A DNA stretch of 9,905 nt, from the NCBI GenBank assembly GCA_900547025.1, contig UREZ01000069.1:1-9905 (forward strand), written 5' to 3'. Position numbers and translations under genes: made by a program. This DNA is from an uncultured Collinsella sp. Lineage in GTDB: Bacteria > Actinomycetota > Coriobacteriia > Coriobacteriales > Coriobacteriaceae. Below the pieces are notes generated by a model. It ran no database searches, was not told the origin of the DNA, and saw only the letters and a list, made by a program, of their open reading frames with translations. Positions 1 through 6,480 of the stretch are shown piece by piece. How positions within the stretch are numbered: position 1 is the first letter of the stretch; every line of letters begins with the position of its first letter.

Positions 1-53
1 AGAGCGCTTGACTGGCAGTCAAGAGGTCAGGGGTTCGATCCCCCTCGTCTCCA
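1..53 (+). tRNA. tRNA-Ala (anticodon GGC), 3' part, cut by the left edge
   Basis: This is the last ~53 bases of a tRNA that decodes GCC; the 5' acceptor strand and most of the D arm lie outside the window. The 3' strand of the D stem is at 2-5. The anticodon stem is CTTGA (7-11) with TCAAG (19-23), closing the loop CTGGCAG, so the anticodon is GGC at 14-16. After a 5-base variable loop, the T stem is AGGGG (29-33) with CCCCT (41-45) around the loop TTCGATC. The acceptor 3' strand CGTCTCC (46-52) places U at tRNA position 70, as needed for the G3:U70 pair that marks alanine tRNAs, although the G3 partner cannot be seen. The discriminator is A53. The bases that follow are CCC rather than CCA, so the CCA end appears not to be encoded and would be added by the nucleotidyltransferase. 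Confidence 0.9.
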
Positions 54-69
54 CCCGAGCATTGAATGA

Positions 70-97
70 GGCTCCAACGCAAGTTGGGGCCTTTTTT
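70..97 (+). terminator. Intrinsic terminator after tRNA-Ala
   Basis: GGCTCCAAC (70-78) pairs with GTTGGGGCC (83-91) over nine base pairs, including one T-G wobble, around the tetraloop GCAA of the stable GNRA class. Six T residues follow at 92-97. This is a textbook Rho-independent terminator 16 bases after the tRNA end. It should separate the tRNA from the ABC-F gene that starts at 129. Confidence 0.92.
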
Positions 98-128
98 CAT
101 ATAGGAACACAAGGTCAAAGGCGGCACC

Positions 129-2162
129 ATGATCCTCCTGGTCGACAAGATCGAAAAAAGCTTCGGCGCGCGCGTCCTCTTTAGTGGCGCGTCCTTCCAG
201 ATCAACCCCGGCGAGCGTTTTGCGCTCGTGGGACCCAACGGCGCCGGCAAAACCACCATGCTCAAGATCATCATGGGCATCGACAGCCCCGACGCCGGCC
301 AGATCCAGTACGCAAAGGACTGCCAGGTAGGCTACCTAGAGCAGGAAACCAACCTGGAGCACAAGGACACCACCATCCTTGCCGAGGTCATGGCGGCCGC
401 CAAGGAAATTCGCCGCATGGGCGAGCGCGCCAACGAGCTGCAGGCCCAGATCACCGAGCTCTCCGAACAGGGGAAGGATGTCGACGCGCTCCTCAACGAG
501 TACGGACAGGTCCAGGACCGCTTTGAGCACCTGGGCGGCTACGAGCTCGAGAGCAACGCCCGCAAGATCCTATCTGGCCTGGGCTTTAAGGTCACCGACT
601 TTGAGCGCCCGTGCTCCGAGTTCTCGGGCGGCTGGCAGATGCGCATCGCGCTCGCCAAGCTCTTCCTGCGCCACCCCGACCTGCTGCTGCTGGACGAGCC
701 CACTAACCACCTGGACCTCGAGAGCGTCCAGTGGCTACGCGGCTTTATCGCCAACTACGACGGCGCCGTACTCATCGTCAGCCACGACCGCGCCTTCATG
801 GACGCCTGCGTCGACCACGTGGCCGCGCTCGAGAACCGCCGCGTGACCACCTACACCGGCAACTACAGCAGCTACCTCAAGCAGCGCGAGGACAACCTGG
901 AGCAGATGCGCGCCAAGCGCGCCGCCCAGGAGCGCGACATCGCCCACATGCAGGTCTTCGTCGACAAGTTCCGCTACAAGCCCACCAAGGCCGCCCAGGC
1001 CCAGGAGCGCATCCGCAAGATCGAGCAGATCAAAAAGGAGCTTGTCATCCTGCCCGAGGGCCACAAGCACATCGACTTTAAGTTCCCCGACCCGCCGCGC
1101 TCCGGCGACATGGTCGTGGGGCTCGAGGGCGTCTCCAAGTCCTACGGCAACAAGCATATCTACAGCGACATCGACCTCAAGCTCTACCGCGGCGAGCATG
1201 TGGCGCTCGTCGGCCCCAACGGCGCCGGCAAGTCCACCCTCATGAAAATCCTCGCCGGTCTGGAGCCGCCAACTACCGGCACGCGCGATCTGGGCACCAA
1301 CGTGGGCGTGGCCTACTACGCCCAGCACGCACTCGAGGGCATGACCGAGTCCAACACCGTCCTGCAAGAGATCGACACCGTCACGCCCAAGTGGACCGTG
1401 CCGCAGCAGCGCAGCCTGCTGGGCGCCTTCCTGTTTAGCGACAACGATGCAATCGAAAAACAGGTCCGCGTCCTCTCCGGTGGCGAAAAGGCGCGTCTGG
1501 CCCTGGCAAAGATGCTCGTGGCCCCCGAGGCGCTCCTGTGCCTGGACGAGCCCACCAACCACCTGGACATCGACTCGGTGGACATGCTCGAGAATGCCCT
1601 GCAAAACTTCCCCGGTACCATCGTGCTGATCAGCCACGACGAGCACCTGGTACGCGCCGTTGCCAAACGCGTGATCGACATACGCGATGGCAAGGTCACG
1701 GTCTACGACGGCGACTACGACTACTACCTCTACAAGCGCGAGGATCTCGCAGCCCGCGCCGCCGCCGAGGCCGCAGGGGAGAGCGCGCCTGCCGCGGCCA
1801 AGTCCGCTAAGGTCACCGCGGCCCAGGCCGACACCCCCGCCGTCGCTTCCAAGCCTGCCGAGGGTAAAAAGACCAAGGAGCAAAAGCGCGCCGAGGCCCA
1901 GGCCCGTGCCGCGCTCAACAAAAAGCTCAAGGGCGTGCGCAACCAGCTTAAGAAGATCGAGACGGAGCTCGACAAAAAGCGCGCCCGCTATGACGAGCTT
2001 ATGGAATTGATGGCAAGCGAAGAGCTTTATGCCGATCAGGATAAGTTCAACGCCGCGCTGGGGGAATATAACGGCCTAAAGCAAGAGCTGCCCAAGCTCG
2101 AGGACGAATGGCTGGAGCTTTCCACCCAGATCGAAGAGGAGACCGCGCGTGAACTCTCGTAA
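129..2162 (+). CDS. ABC-F family ATPase (ribosome-associated, Uup/YdiF-like)
   Basis: A soluble protein of 677 residues with two ABC ATPase domains and no membrane segment. Known ABC-F proteins bind the ribosomal E site and modulate translation. Domain 1 has Walker A GPNGAGKT (35-42), signature SGGWQ (166-170), Walker B LLLLDEPTNHLD (185-196) and the H-loop SHD (218-220). Domain 2 has GPNGAGKS (362-369), LSGGEK (449-454), LDEPTNHLD (472-480) and SHD (502-504). All catalytic residues are present, including both Walker B glutamates (E190, E474). The charged interdomain linker (about 240-325) is the ABC-F P-site-interacting motif. It is not extended as in many antibiotic-resistance ABC-Fs, which favours a housekeeping role (inference). 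The tail has an Ala/Lys-rich linker (about 540-590) and then a predicted coiled coil (about 590-675), as in Uup. The ATG follows an AAAGG at 117-121. I cannot fix the exact subfamily, so no symbol is given. Confidence 0.93.
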   Translation: MILLVDKIEKSFGARVLFSGASFQINPGERFALVGPNGAGKTTMLKIIMGIDSPDAGQIQYAKDCQVGYLEQETNLEHKDTTILAEVMAAAKEIRRMGERANELQAQITELSEQGKDVDALLNEYGQVQDRFEHLGGYELESNARKILSGLGFKVTDFERPCSEFSGGWQMRIALAKLFLRHPDLLLLDEPTNHLDLESVQWLRGFIANYDGAVLIVSHDRAFMDACVDHVAALENRRVTTYTGNYSSYLKQREDNLEQMRAKRAAQERDIAHMQVFVDKFRYKPTKAAQAQERIRKIEQIKKELVILPEGHKHIDFKFPDPPRSGDMVVGLEGVSKSYGNKHIYSDIDLKLYRGEHVALVGPNGAGKSTLMKILAGLEPPTTGTRDLGTNVGVAYYAQHALEGMTESNTVLQEIDTVTPKWTVPQQRSLLGAFLFSDNDAIEKQVRVLSGGEKARLALAKMLVAPEALLCLDEPTNHLDIDSVDMLENALQNFPGTIVLISHDEHLVRAVAKRVIDIRDGKVTVYDGDYDYYLYKREDLAARAAAEAAGESAPAAAKSAKVTAAQADTPAVASKPAEGKKTKEQKRAEAQARAALNKKLKGVRNQLKKIETELDKKRARYDELMELMASEELYADQDKFNAALGEYNGLKQELPKLEDEWLELSTQIEEETARELS

Positions 2163-2445
2163 GGCCACCGCCGTGGCGATGAGCATCATCGCCATCGCCT
2201 GTCGCATCTGCGGCATCTTTATGAGCGCGATGACCGTGCTGCTGTGCTTTAGCGGCCTCACCGCCAAGCTGCAGATCGTGGGCTTTGTCGTTGAGCTTTC
2301 GCGCGCGCTGCCGAACGCCATCGCCGGCTACGGCGTCATCACGTCGCCCTTTGGCGGTGTGTTCCGCCTGGATTATGCTATCGTCGCCGTCATTCTGTTT
2401 GTAATTGACTACCTGCTCACGCGCGCTTCGCGCCGCGTCCGCTAG
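2149..2445 (+). CDS. Small membrane protein of unknown function
   Basis: I do not recognise this 98-residue protein. It starts with GTG, and the GAGGAG at 2136-2141 sits 7 bases upstream. It overlaps the last 14 bases of the ABC-F gene in another frame, which implies translational coupling. A long hydrophobic stretch at about residues 9-37 (AMSIIAIACRICGIFM is its core) forms one membrane segment; a second runs from about 75 to 91 (DYAIVAVILFVIDYLL). The region 41-66 is moderately hydrophobic and may be a third or amphipathic segment. Both ends are basic (N-terminal RK; C-terminal RASRRVR), so by the positive-inside rule both termini probably face the cytoplasm. There is no signal peptidase motif and no known catalytic motif. 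The M50 protease gene follows 9 bases later. Codon use matches the neighbours, and the good ribosome binding site supports it as a real gene. Confidence 0.8.
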   Translation: MNSRKATAVAMSIIAIACRICGIFMSAMTVLLCFSGLTAKLQIVGFVVELSRALPNAIAGYGVITSPFGGVFRLDYAIVAVILFVIDYLLTRASRRVR

Positions 2446-2454
2446 GGGAGCGCC

Positions 2455-3138
2455 ATGTCCAGCAGCTACATCATGAACCTGCTCGCCAGCGCCGTCGCCG
2501 TCATTGTGGGCATCGTCATCCACGAGAGCGCGCACGCCGCCGCGGCCTGGGCACTCGGCGATAAGACGGCCCGTTCGCGCGGTCGTGTCTCGCTCAACCC
2601 GCTCAACCATATCGACCCATTCGGTACCATTCTCCTGCCGCTGCTGATGCTCGCCGCCGGAGGCCCGGTGTTCGCCTTTGCCAAGCCGGTGCCTGTCTAC
2701 CTCAACAACCTCAAGCACCCCAAGCGCGACGAGGTCCTGGTGAGCGTTGCCGGCCCCGCATCGAACATCGCGCTCGCCTGTCTTGCCGCGGTCCTCATGC
2801 GCCTAGCCTATGGCAGCCTCTACACCAGCATGTCCTTTGCCCTGGCGTCACAGATCATGAACTTCGGAGCCACCTTTATCGTGGTCAACCTGTCGCTCGC
2901 GTTCTTCAACCTCATCCCGATCCCGCCGCTCGATGGCTCATCGATCATCGTGCCCTTCCTCAAGGGCAAGGCGCTCAACAACTATTACCGTCTGCAGCAA
3001 TACGCTATGCCCATCCTCATCCTGGTGCTGTACCTGCTGCCCATGTGGACCGGCATCGATGTAATCGACCGCTATTTCGACGTTACCGTGTATCCGCTCG
3101 CTGAGCAGCTGCTCAACTTCGCAATCGCCGGCATCTAA
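2455..3138 (+). CDS. Site-2-protease-family (M50) membrane zinc metalloprotease
   Basis: A 227-residue polytopic membrane protein with the hallmarks of the compact M50/S2P-like family, which cleaves substrates within or near the membrane. The first hydrophobic segment holds the zinc-binding motif HESAH (H23, E24, H27). The conserved NPLNHIDPFGT follows at 48-58. GPASN lies at 100-104, and the third zinc ligand is expected at D160 in the motif NLIPIPPLDGS (152-162). Hydrophobic stretches fall at about 7-35, 57-80, 97-118, 125-155 and 183-197. No PDZ domain is visible, unlike RseP. The ATG has AGGGGAG at 2444-2450, overlapping the stop of the preceding gene. From memory, genes of this type often sit just upstream of scpAB in Firmicutes and relatives, and the same arrangement occurs here. 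The substrate is unknown. Confidence 0.9.
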   Translation: MSSSYIMNLLASAVAVIVGIVIHESAHAAAAWALGDKTARSRGRVSLNPLNHIDPFGTILLPLLMLAAGGPVFAFAKPVPVYLNNLKHPKRDEVLVSVAGPASNIALACLAAVLMRLAYGSLYTSMSFALASQIMNFGATFIVVNLSLAFFNLIPIPPLDGSSIIVPFLKGKALNNYYRLQQYAMPILILVLYLLPMWTGIDVIDRYFDVTVYPLAEQLLNFAIAGI

Positions 3139-3153
3139 GGTAAACTTACAGGT

Positions 3154-3172
3154 CGACCGTGCAAAACGGTCG
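3154..3172 (+). other. Perfect hairpin in the scpA leader
   Basis: CGACCGT (3154-3160) and ACGGTCG (3166-3172) form seven uninterrupted base pairs around the 5-base loop GCAAA. It lies 15 bases after the M50 protease stop and about 37 bases before the scpA Shine-Dalgarno. No T-run follows, so it is not a standard intrinsic terminator. It may be an mRNA stability or processing element, a weak pause site, a protein-binding inverted repeat, or chance. Confidence 0.5.
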
Positions 3173-3189
3173 TAACATGCACTCAAACC

Positions 3190-3204
3190 GCGCCGCGAAG
3201 GCGC
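3190..3204 (+). other. Second short hairpin in the scpA leader
   Basis: GCGCC (3190-3194) pairs with GGCGC (3200-3204) around the loop GCGAA. It ends only four bases before the AAAGGAGGT of scpA (3209-3217), so folding would sit next to the ribosome binding site without covering it. With only five pairs in G+C-rich DNA, chance is a real alternative. Confidence 0.3.
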
Positions 3205-3222
3205 CGTCAAAGGAGGTCGAAG

Positions 3223-4035
3223 ATGTCGTATCGCGTGTCGACGCAGGTCTACAGCGGACCGTTCGACCTGCTGCTGCAGCTGGTAACCCGCCAAAAAGTT
3301 GATATCGGCGCCATCTCGATCAGCGAGGTGGCCGAGCAATACCTGGCCGAGGCCGAGCGCATCGAGGCGCTGGACCTGGACGTGGCGAGCGACTTTTTGC
3401 TGGTCGCGGCAACCCTTTTGGATATCAAGGCCGCCTCTCTGGTGCCGCAGGAGGCCCCGCGCAAAGTCGATGACGACGATGACGAGTTCGACGAAGACCT
3501 TGAGGAGCTCAGCACGCTTGACGGCGACGCGCTGCGTGAGGTCCTGATCCAGCGCCTGATTGCCTACAAGCAGTTTAAAGGCGCGGCTGCGGCCCTCGGT
3601 GCGCGCATGCAGGCCGAAAGCCGCATGCATCCGCGCGTGGCCGGCCCCGACCCCGAGTTCCTAGGCCTTATGCCCGACTATCTTGCCGGCATCACGCTGC
3701 GCGGTCTCGCCGTCATCTGTGCCGACCTGGACGGCAAGCGCCAGACCTTCCTGCTGGAGGCCGAGCATGTGGCGCCGCATCGTGTGCCGCTCGACCTGAC
3801 CGTGGCCTCAGTCGACCGCTTTACCATGGCGCACCAAACCTGCACCTTCCGCGAGCTACTGGACGGCGATGCCACCACCGAGCAGCTCGTCGTCACCTTC
3901 CTGGCCATGCTGGAGCTCGCCAAGCGCGGCTCGCTCACGCTGAGCCAGGACGAGATCTTTGGAACCATCTGCATCAACCGAGTCGAGGGCGCCGAGGCAT
4001 ACGTGCCCGGCGAGGGCCCCGAGCTCACCGAATAG
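3223..4035 (+). CDS. scpA: Segregation and condensation protein A
   Basis: A kleisin of 270 residues that bridges the SMC ATPase heads and binds an ScpB dimer, forming the bacterial condensin that compacts and separates newly replicated chromosomes. The N-terminal SMC-neck-binding region is typical: FDLLLQL at 14-20, then a VDIGAISISEVAEQYL helix region (26-41) and the FLLVAATLLDIKAASLVP block (58-75). An acidic linker with five consecutive aspartates (83-87) follows and runs to about 102. The C-terminal winged-helix region covers about 205-260 (FRELL, then LVVTFLAMLELAKRG, and a final IFGTICI strand). The start is fixed by the near-perfect Shine-Dalgarno AAAGGAGGT at 3209-3217, 5 bases before the ATG. 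scpB follows after 11 bases, with its ribosome binding site overlapping the scpA stop codon. Confidence 0.95.
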   Translation: MSYRVSTQVYSGPFDLLLQLVTRQKVDIGAISISEVAEQYLAEAERIEALDLDVASDFLLVAATLLDIKAASLVPQEAPRKVDDDDDEFDEDLEELSTLDGDALREVLIQRLIAYKQFKGAAAALGARMQAESRMHPRVAGPDPEFLGLMPDYLAGITLRGLAVICADLDGKRQTFLLEAEHVAPHRVPLDLTVASVDRFTMAHQTCTFRELLDGDATTEQLVVTFLAMLELAKRGSLTLSQDEIFGTICINRVEGAEAYVPGEGPELTE

Positions 4036-4046
4036 GAGCCGCAACC

Positions 4047-4775
4047 ATGTCAACCCTTTCCACGCTGGAGGCAAACAGCCTCAAAGGCGCCCTCGAGGCG
4101 CTGCTGCTGGTGTCGAGCGACCCGGTGAGTGCGCCCGCGCTGGCCGGCGCACTGGATATCGCCCCCGGCGAATGCGCATCGCTGCTCGCCGAGCTCAAGG
4201 TTGAGTACGAGGAGGCCAACCGCGGCTTTCAGCTGCGCGAGGTCGCCGGCGGCTGGCGCCTGTTTACGCACCCCGCCTACCACGACGTGGTCGAGGCCTA
4301 TGTGTTGAGCTGGGACACGCAAAAGCTGTCGCAGGCGGCGCTCGAAACCCTGGCCGTCATCGCATACCACCAGCCCGTGACTCGCGAGGTGGTCAAGGGC
4401 ATCCGCGGCGTCAATTCTGACGGCGTCATCGCGTCGCTCGTGGACAAGGGCCTGGTGCGCGAGCTCGGCCGCGACCCCCAGCGCGGTCAGGCCATCATTT
4501 ACGGCACGACCAACGCCTTCTTGGAAAAATTCGGCCTGCGCTCAACCCGCGATCTGCCCGATCTGGAGCAGTTTGCCCCCGACGAGCAGTCGCGTCAGTT
4601 TATCCGTGAGCGCTTGAGCGGTCGCAGCATTCAGTCCACGCTCGAGGAGCAGGCCGAAGACCTGGACGAAGAGCGCGAGCTGCTCGATACCGATGTTGTG
4701 ATTGTTGAGGCAGTCGAGGGCGAGGACAACCTGGTCGTCGACAAGACCTCGGAGGATATGCATGACGAGAACTAA
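4047..4775 (+). CDS. scpB: Segregation and condensation protein B
   Basis: A 242-residue partner of ScpA. ScpB homodimers bind the middle of the kleisin in the SMC-ScpAB complex on the nucleoid. Two tandem winged-helix domains are expected: the first at about 10-85 (LKGALEALLLVSSDPVSAPALA, in part), the second at about 93-165 with the family hallmark LSQAALETLAVIAYHQPVTR (94-113) and the conserved RGVNSDGVI (120-128) and RELGR (138-142). From about 196 to the end the chain is strongly acidic and probably disordered, giving a longer tail than many ScpBs. AGGAG at 4034-4038 lies 8 bases before the ATG. It is cotranscribed with scpA by every visible sign. Confidence 0.95.
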   Translation: MSTLSTLEANSLKGALEALLLVSSDPVSAPALAGALDIAPGECASLLAELKVEYEEANRGFQLREVAGGWRLFTHPAYHDVVEAYVLSWDTQKLSQAALETLAVIAYHQPVTREVVKGIRGVNSDGVIASLVDKGLVRELGRDPQRGQAIIYGTTNAFLEKFGLRSTRDLPDLEQFAPDEQSRQFIRERLSGRSIQSTLEEQAEDLDEERELLDTDVVIVEAVEGEDNLVVDKTSEDMHDEN

Positions 4776-4781
4776 CGAAGC

Positions 4782-4788
4782 AGGGGAG
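4782..4788 (+). promoter_or_regulatory. Ribosome binding site that sets the pseudouridine synthase start
   Basis: AGGGGAG lies 9 bases before the ATG at 4798. A rival in-frame ATG at 4762 has a strong GGAGG (4751-4755) at 6 bases, but it would overlap scpB by 14 bases. The twelve codons between the two starts are rich in triplets the neighbours avoid (AGA, ACT, GAA, GCA, GGG), so I prefer 4798. Confidence 0.5.
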
Positions 4789-4797
4789 ACGCGCGCC

Positions 4798-5724
4798 ATG
4801 GGCAACGCAGTGCCCGCAACCGACGCCCAGCCCGTCTATCCGCACACCATGCGCCTGCAGCGCTTTTTGGCGCGCGCGGGTGTGGCGAGCCGCCGCGGCT
4901 CGGAGGACCTGATGACCGCCGGCCGCGTGACCGTCAATGGCCAGGTCGCGACCGAACTGGGCACCAAGGTCGACGTCGACCGCGACCATATCGAGGTCGA
5001 CGGCATGCCCGTCAAGCTCAACCAGGGCGCCGTGTACCTGATGCTCTACAAACCGACCGGCTACCTCACCACCATGAGCGACCCGCAGGAGCGCCCTTGC
5101 GTGGCCGATCTGGTCCCCCGCGACCGCTTTCCGGGACTTTTCCCGGTGGGCCGCCTGGACCGCGACACCACAGGCCTTTTGCTTTTTACCACCGACGGCG
5201 ACCTGTCGCAGGACCTGCTGCACCCGAGTAAGCACGTCTACAAGACCTACCAGGCACTCGTGGACGGGCAGCTGACCGACCGCGATCTAGAACCGCTCCG
5301 CCGAGGCATCGAGCTCGACGACGGCCTGTGCCAGCCGGCTATCTGCCGCGTCATCACCCCACGCGAGGCCGAGGCCGTAGCTCCCCAGGGAGTCAAGCCC
5401 GGCACCACCGCCGTGGAGGTCATCATCCGCGAGGGTCGCAAGAATCAAGTTAAGCGCATGCTGGGCAAGATTCACCATCCGGTAATCCGTCTGCATCGCT
5501 GCAACTTTGCCGGCCTGGAGCTCAAGGATGTGGCCAAGGGTTCATGGCGCGAGCTCACCGACCGCGAGGTGCAGATCCTCAAAAGCGGTGGCATCCCTCC
5601 CAAGCAGGCCAGCGCCATGCGCGGCGGCAAGCCCCAAGACACGCCCGCCAGCCGCACGCGTCACCACGGCAGCCACGGCTCCGCACCCAAGCGCAACACC
5701 TACCGCGAGCGCTACACAGGCTAA
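4798..5724 (+). CDS. rluB: rRNA pseudouridine synthase, RsuA/RluB family (23S rRNA type likely)
   Basis: A cytoplasmic enzyme of 308 residues that would isomerise a specific rRNA uridine to pseudouridine. An N-terminal S4 RNA-binding domain starts at residue 18 (MRLQRFLARAGVASRRGSED) and runs to about 65. The catalytic domain carries LYKPTGYLTT (83-92), the active-site motif GRLDRDTTGLL (118-128) with catalytic Asp121, and the family block EGRKNQVKRML (212-222). This matches RluB, RluE, RluF and RsuA; the position after scpB is typical of the RluB-like gene in Gram-positive bacteria, hence the symbol, though the target nucleotide is inferred. After about residue 262 comes an unusual basic Gly/Ser/His/Arg-rich tail of about 45 residues, probably disordered and able to contact RNA. 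An alternative ATG at 4762 would add 12 residues. Sixty-six bases separate it from cmk. Confidence 0.9.
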   Translation: MGNAVPATDAQPVYPHTMRLQRFLARAGVASRRGSEDLMTAGRVTVNGQVATELGTKVDVDRDHIEVDGMPVKLNQGAVYLMLYKPTGYLTTMSDPQERPCVADLVPRDRFPGLFPVGRLDRDTTGLLLFTTDGDLSQDLLHPSKHVYKTYQALVDGQLTDRDLEPLRRGIELDDGLCQPAICRVITPREAEAVAPQGVKPGTTAVEVIIREGRKNQVKRMLGKIHHPVIRLHRCNFAGLELKDVAKGSWRELTDREVQILKSGGIPPKQASAMRGGKPQDTPASRTRHHGSHGSAPKRNTYRERYTG

Positions 5725-5790
5725 ACAACCCGCCGCGCCCCAGCGCCCGCGAACCATACCAGCACGTCAACCATCGAAAGGAAGCATTGC

Positions 5791-6477
5791 ATGATCGTCG
5801 CCATCGACGGCCCCGCCGGTTCCGGCAAGTCCACCATCGCCAAGGAGATCGCCCGCCAGCTGGGCTTTAACAAGCTCGACACGGGCGCCATGTATCGCGC
5901 CGTCACCTTCGCCGCGCTCGACCGCGGCATCGATCTGGACGACGAGGCGGCCATCGACGCCCTCGCCGAGAAGATCGAGATTCGCTTTACCAACGGTACC
6001 GGCGAGGACACGCGCCTGACCATTGACGGCCAGGACGCCTCGGCTGCCATTCGAACCCCGCAGGTTGACGCCAACGTGTCCAAGGTCTCGGCCTACCCGG
6101 GCGTGCGCGCCGCAATGCTCATCCATCAGCGCCGTGCCGCAGAGGACCGCGATATCGTGGCCGAGGGTCGCGACATCGGAACCGTCGTGTTCCCTAACGC
6201 GCAGGTCAAGGTCTTCCTGACCGCCGACCCGCGCGAGCGCGCCCGTCGCCGTGTGCTGCAGCGTCACCAAAACGATGCCCAGCCGCTCACGTCCGAGCAG
6301 CTCGAGGCCGAGGTCGACGAGACCCTCGACGCCCTTAAGCAGCGCGACAAGCTCGACAGCAGCCGCGAGGTCGCCCCGCTCGTGCCCGCCGAGGACGCCG
6401 TGCACGTCGACTCCACCGCTCACACCATCGACGAGGTCGTTCGTATCATCGAGGACCTCATCAACCAAAGGAGGTAG
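5791..6477 (+). CDS. cmk: Cytidylate kinase
   Basis: A 228-residue cytosolic kinase that phosphorylates CMP and dCMP with ATP, recycling cytidine nucleotides from RNA turnover and phospholipid synthesis. It has the P-loop GPAGSGKST (7-15) directly after the first strand, the conserved LDTGAMYRAVT (29-39), the nucleotide-binding EGRDIGTVVFP (125-135), the LTADPRERARRR helix (143-154) and RDKLDSSR (185-192), the Cmk-specific equivalent of the lid/CMP-binding region. Length and motif order are those of the type I bacterial enzyme. AAAGGAAG at 5777-5784 lies 6 bases before the ATG. The 66 bases upstream hold no promoter I can defend. plsC begins 3 bases after the stop. Confidence 0.96.
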   Translation: MIVAIDGPAGSGKSTIAKEIARQLGFNKLDTGAMYRAVTFAALDRGIDLDDEAAIDALAEKIEIRFTNGTGEDTRLTIDGQDASAAIRTPQVDANVSKVSAYPGVRAAMLIHQRRAAEDRDIVAEGRDIGTVVFPNAQVKVFLTADPRERARRRVLQRHQNDAQPLTSEQLEAEVDETLDALKQRDKLDSSREVAPLVPAEDAVHVDSTAHTIDEVVRIIEDLINQRR

Positions 6478-6480
6478 CCC

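Noticed and set aside
98..128. Promoter for the ABC-F gene using a CATATA or TATAGG -10
   Set aside because: No acceptable -35 lies 16-18 bases upstream; that position falls inside the tRNA terminator stem. A promoter may exist but I cannot support one.
735..1883. Long antisense open frame (382 codons) opposite the ABC-F gene
   Set aside because: It mirrors a well-supported gene with strong motifs; its translation is Val/Leu/Gly/Ala-rich without a domain. Such frames arise by chance in high-G+C coding DNA.
129..2162. ABC-F protein as an antibiotic resistance determinant
   Set aside because: The interdomain linker is of ordinary length and the gene lies among core genes without mobile-element signs; a housekeeping translation factor is more likely.
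3145..3178. Promoter before scpA (CTTACA as -35, TAACAT as -10)
   Set aside because: The spacing is 22 bases and each box matches the consensus only partly; the hairpin lies between them.
3177..3302. Possible 41-codon leader peptide starting at ATG 3177, out of frame with scpA and overlapping its start
   Set aside because: There is no Shine-Dalgarno before this ATG, and most of the frame overlaps scpA. The scpA ribosome binding site itself lies within it.
5725..5790. Internal promoter or terminator between the pseudouridine synthase gene and cmk
   Set aside because: No -10/-35 pair and no stem with a T-run is present; I see only the cmk ribosome binding site in this 66-base gap.
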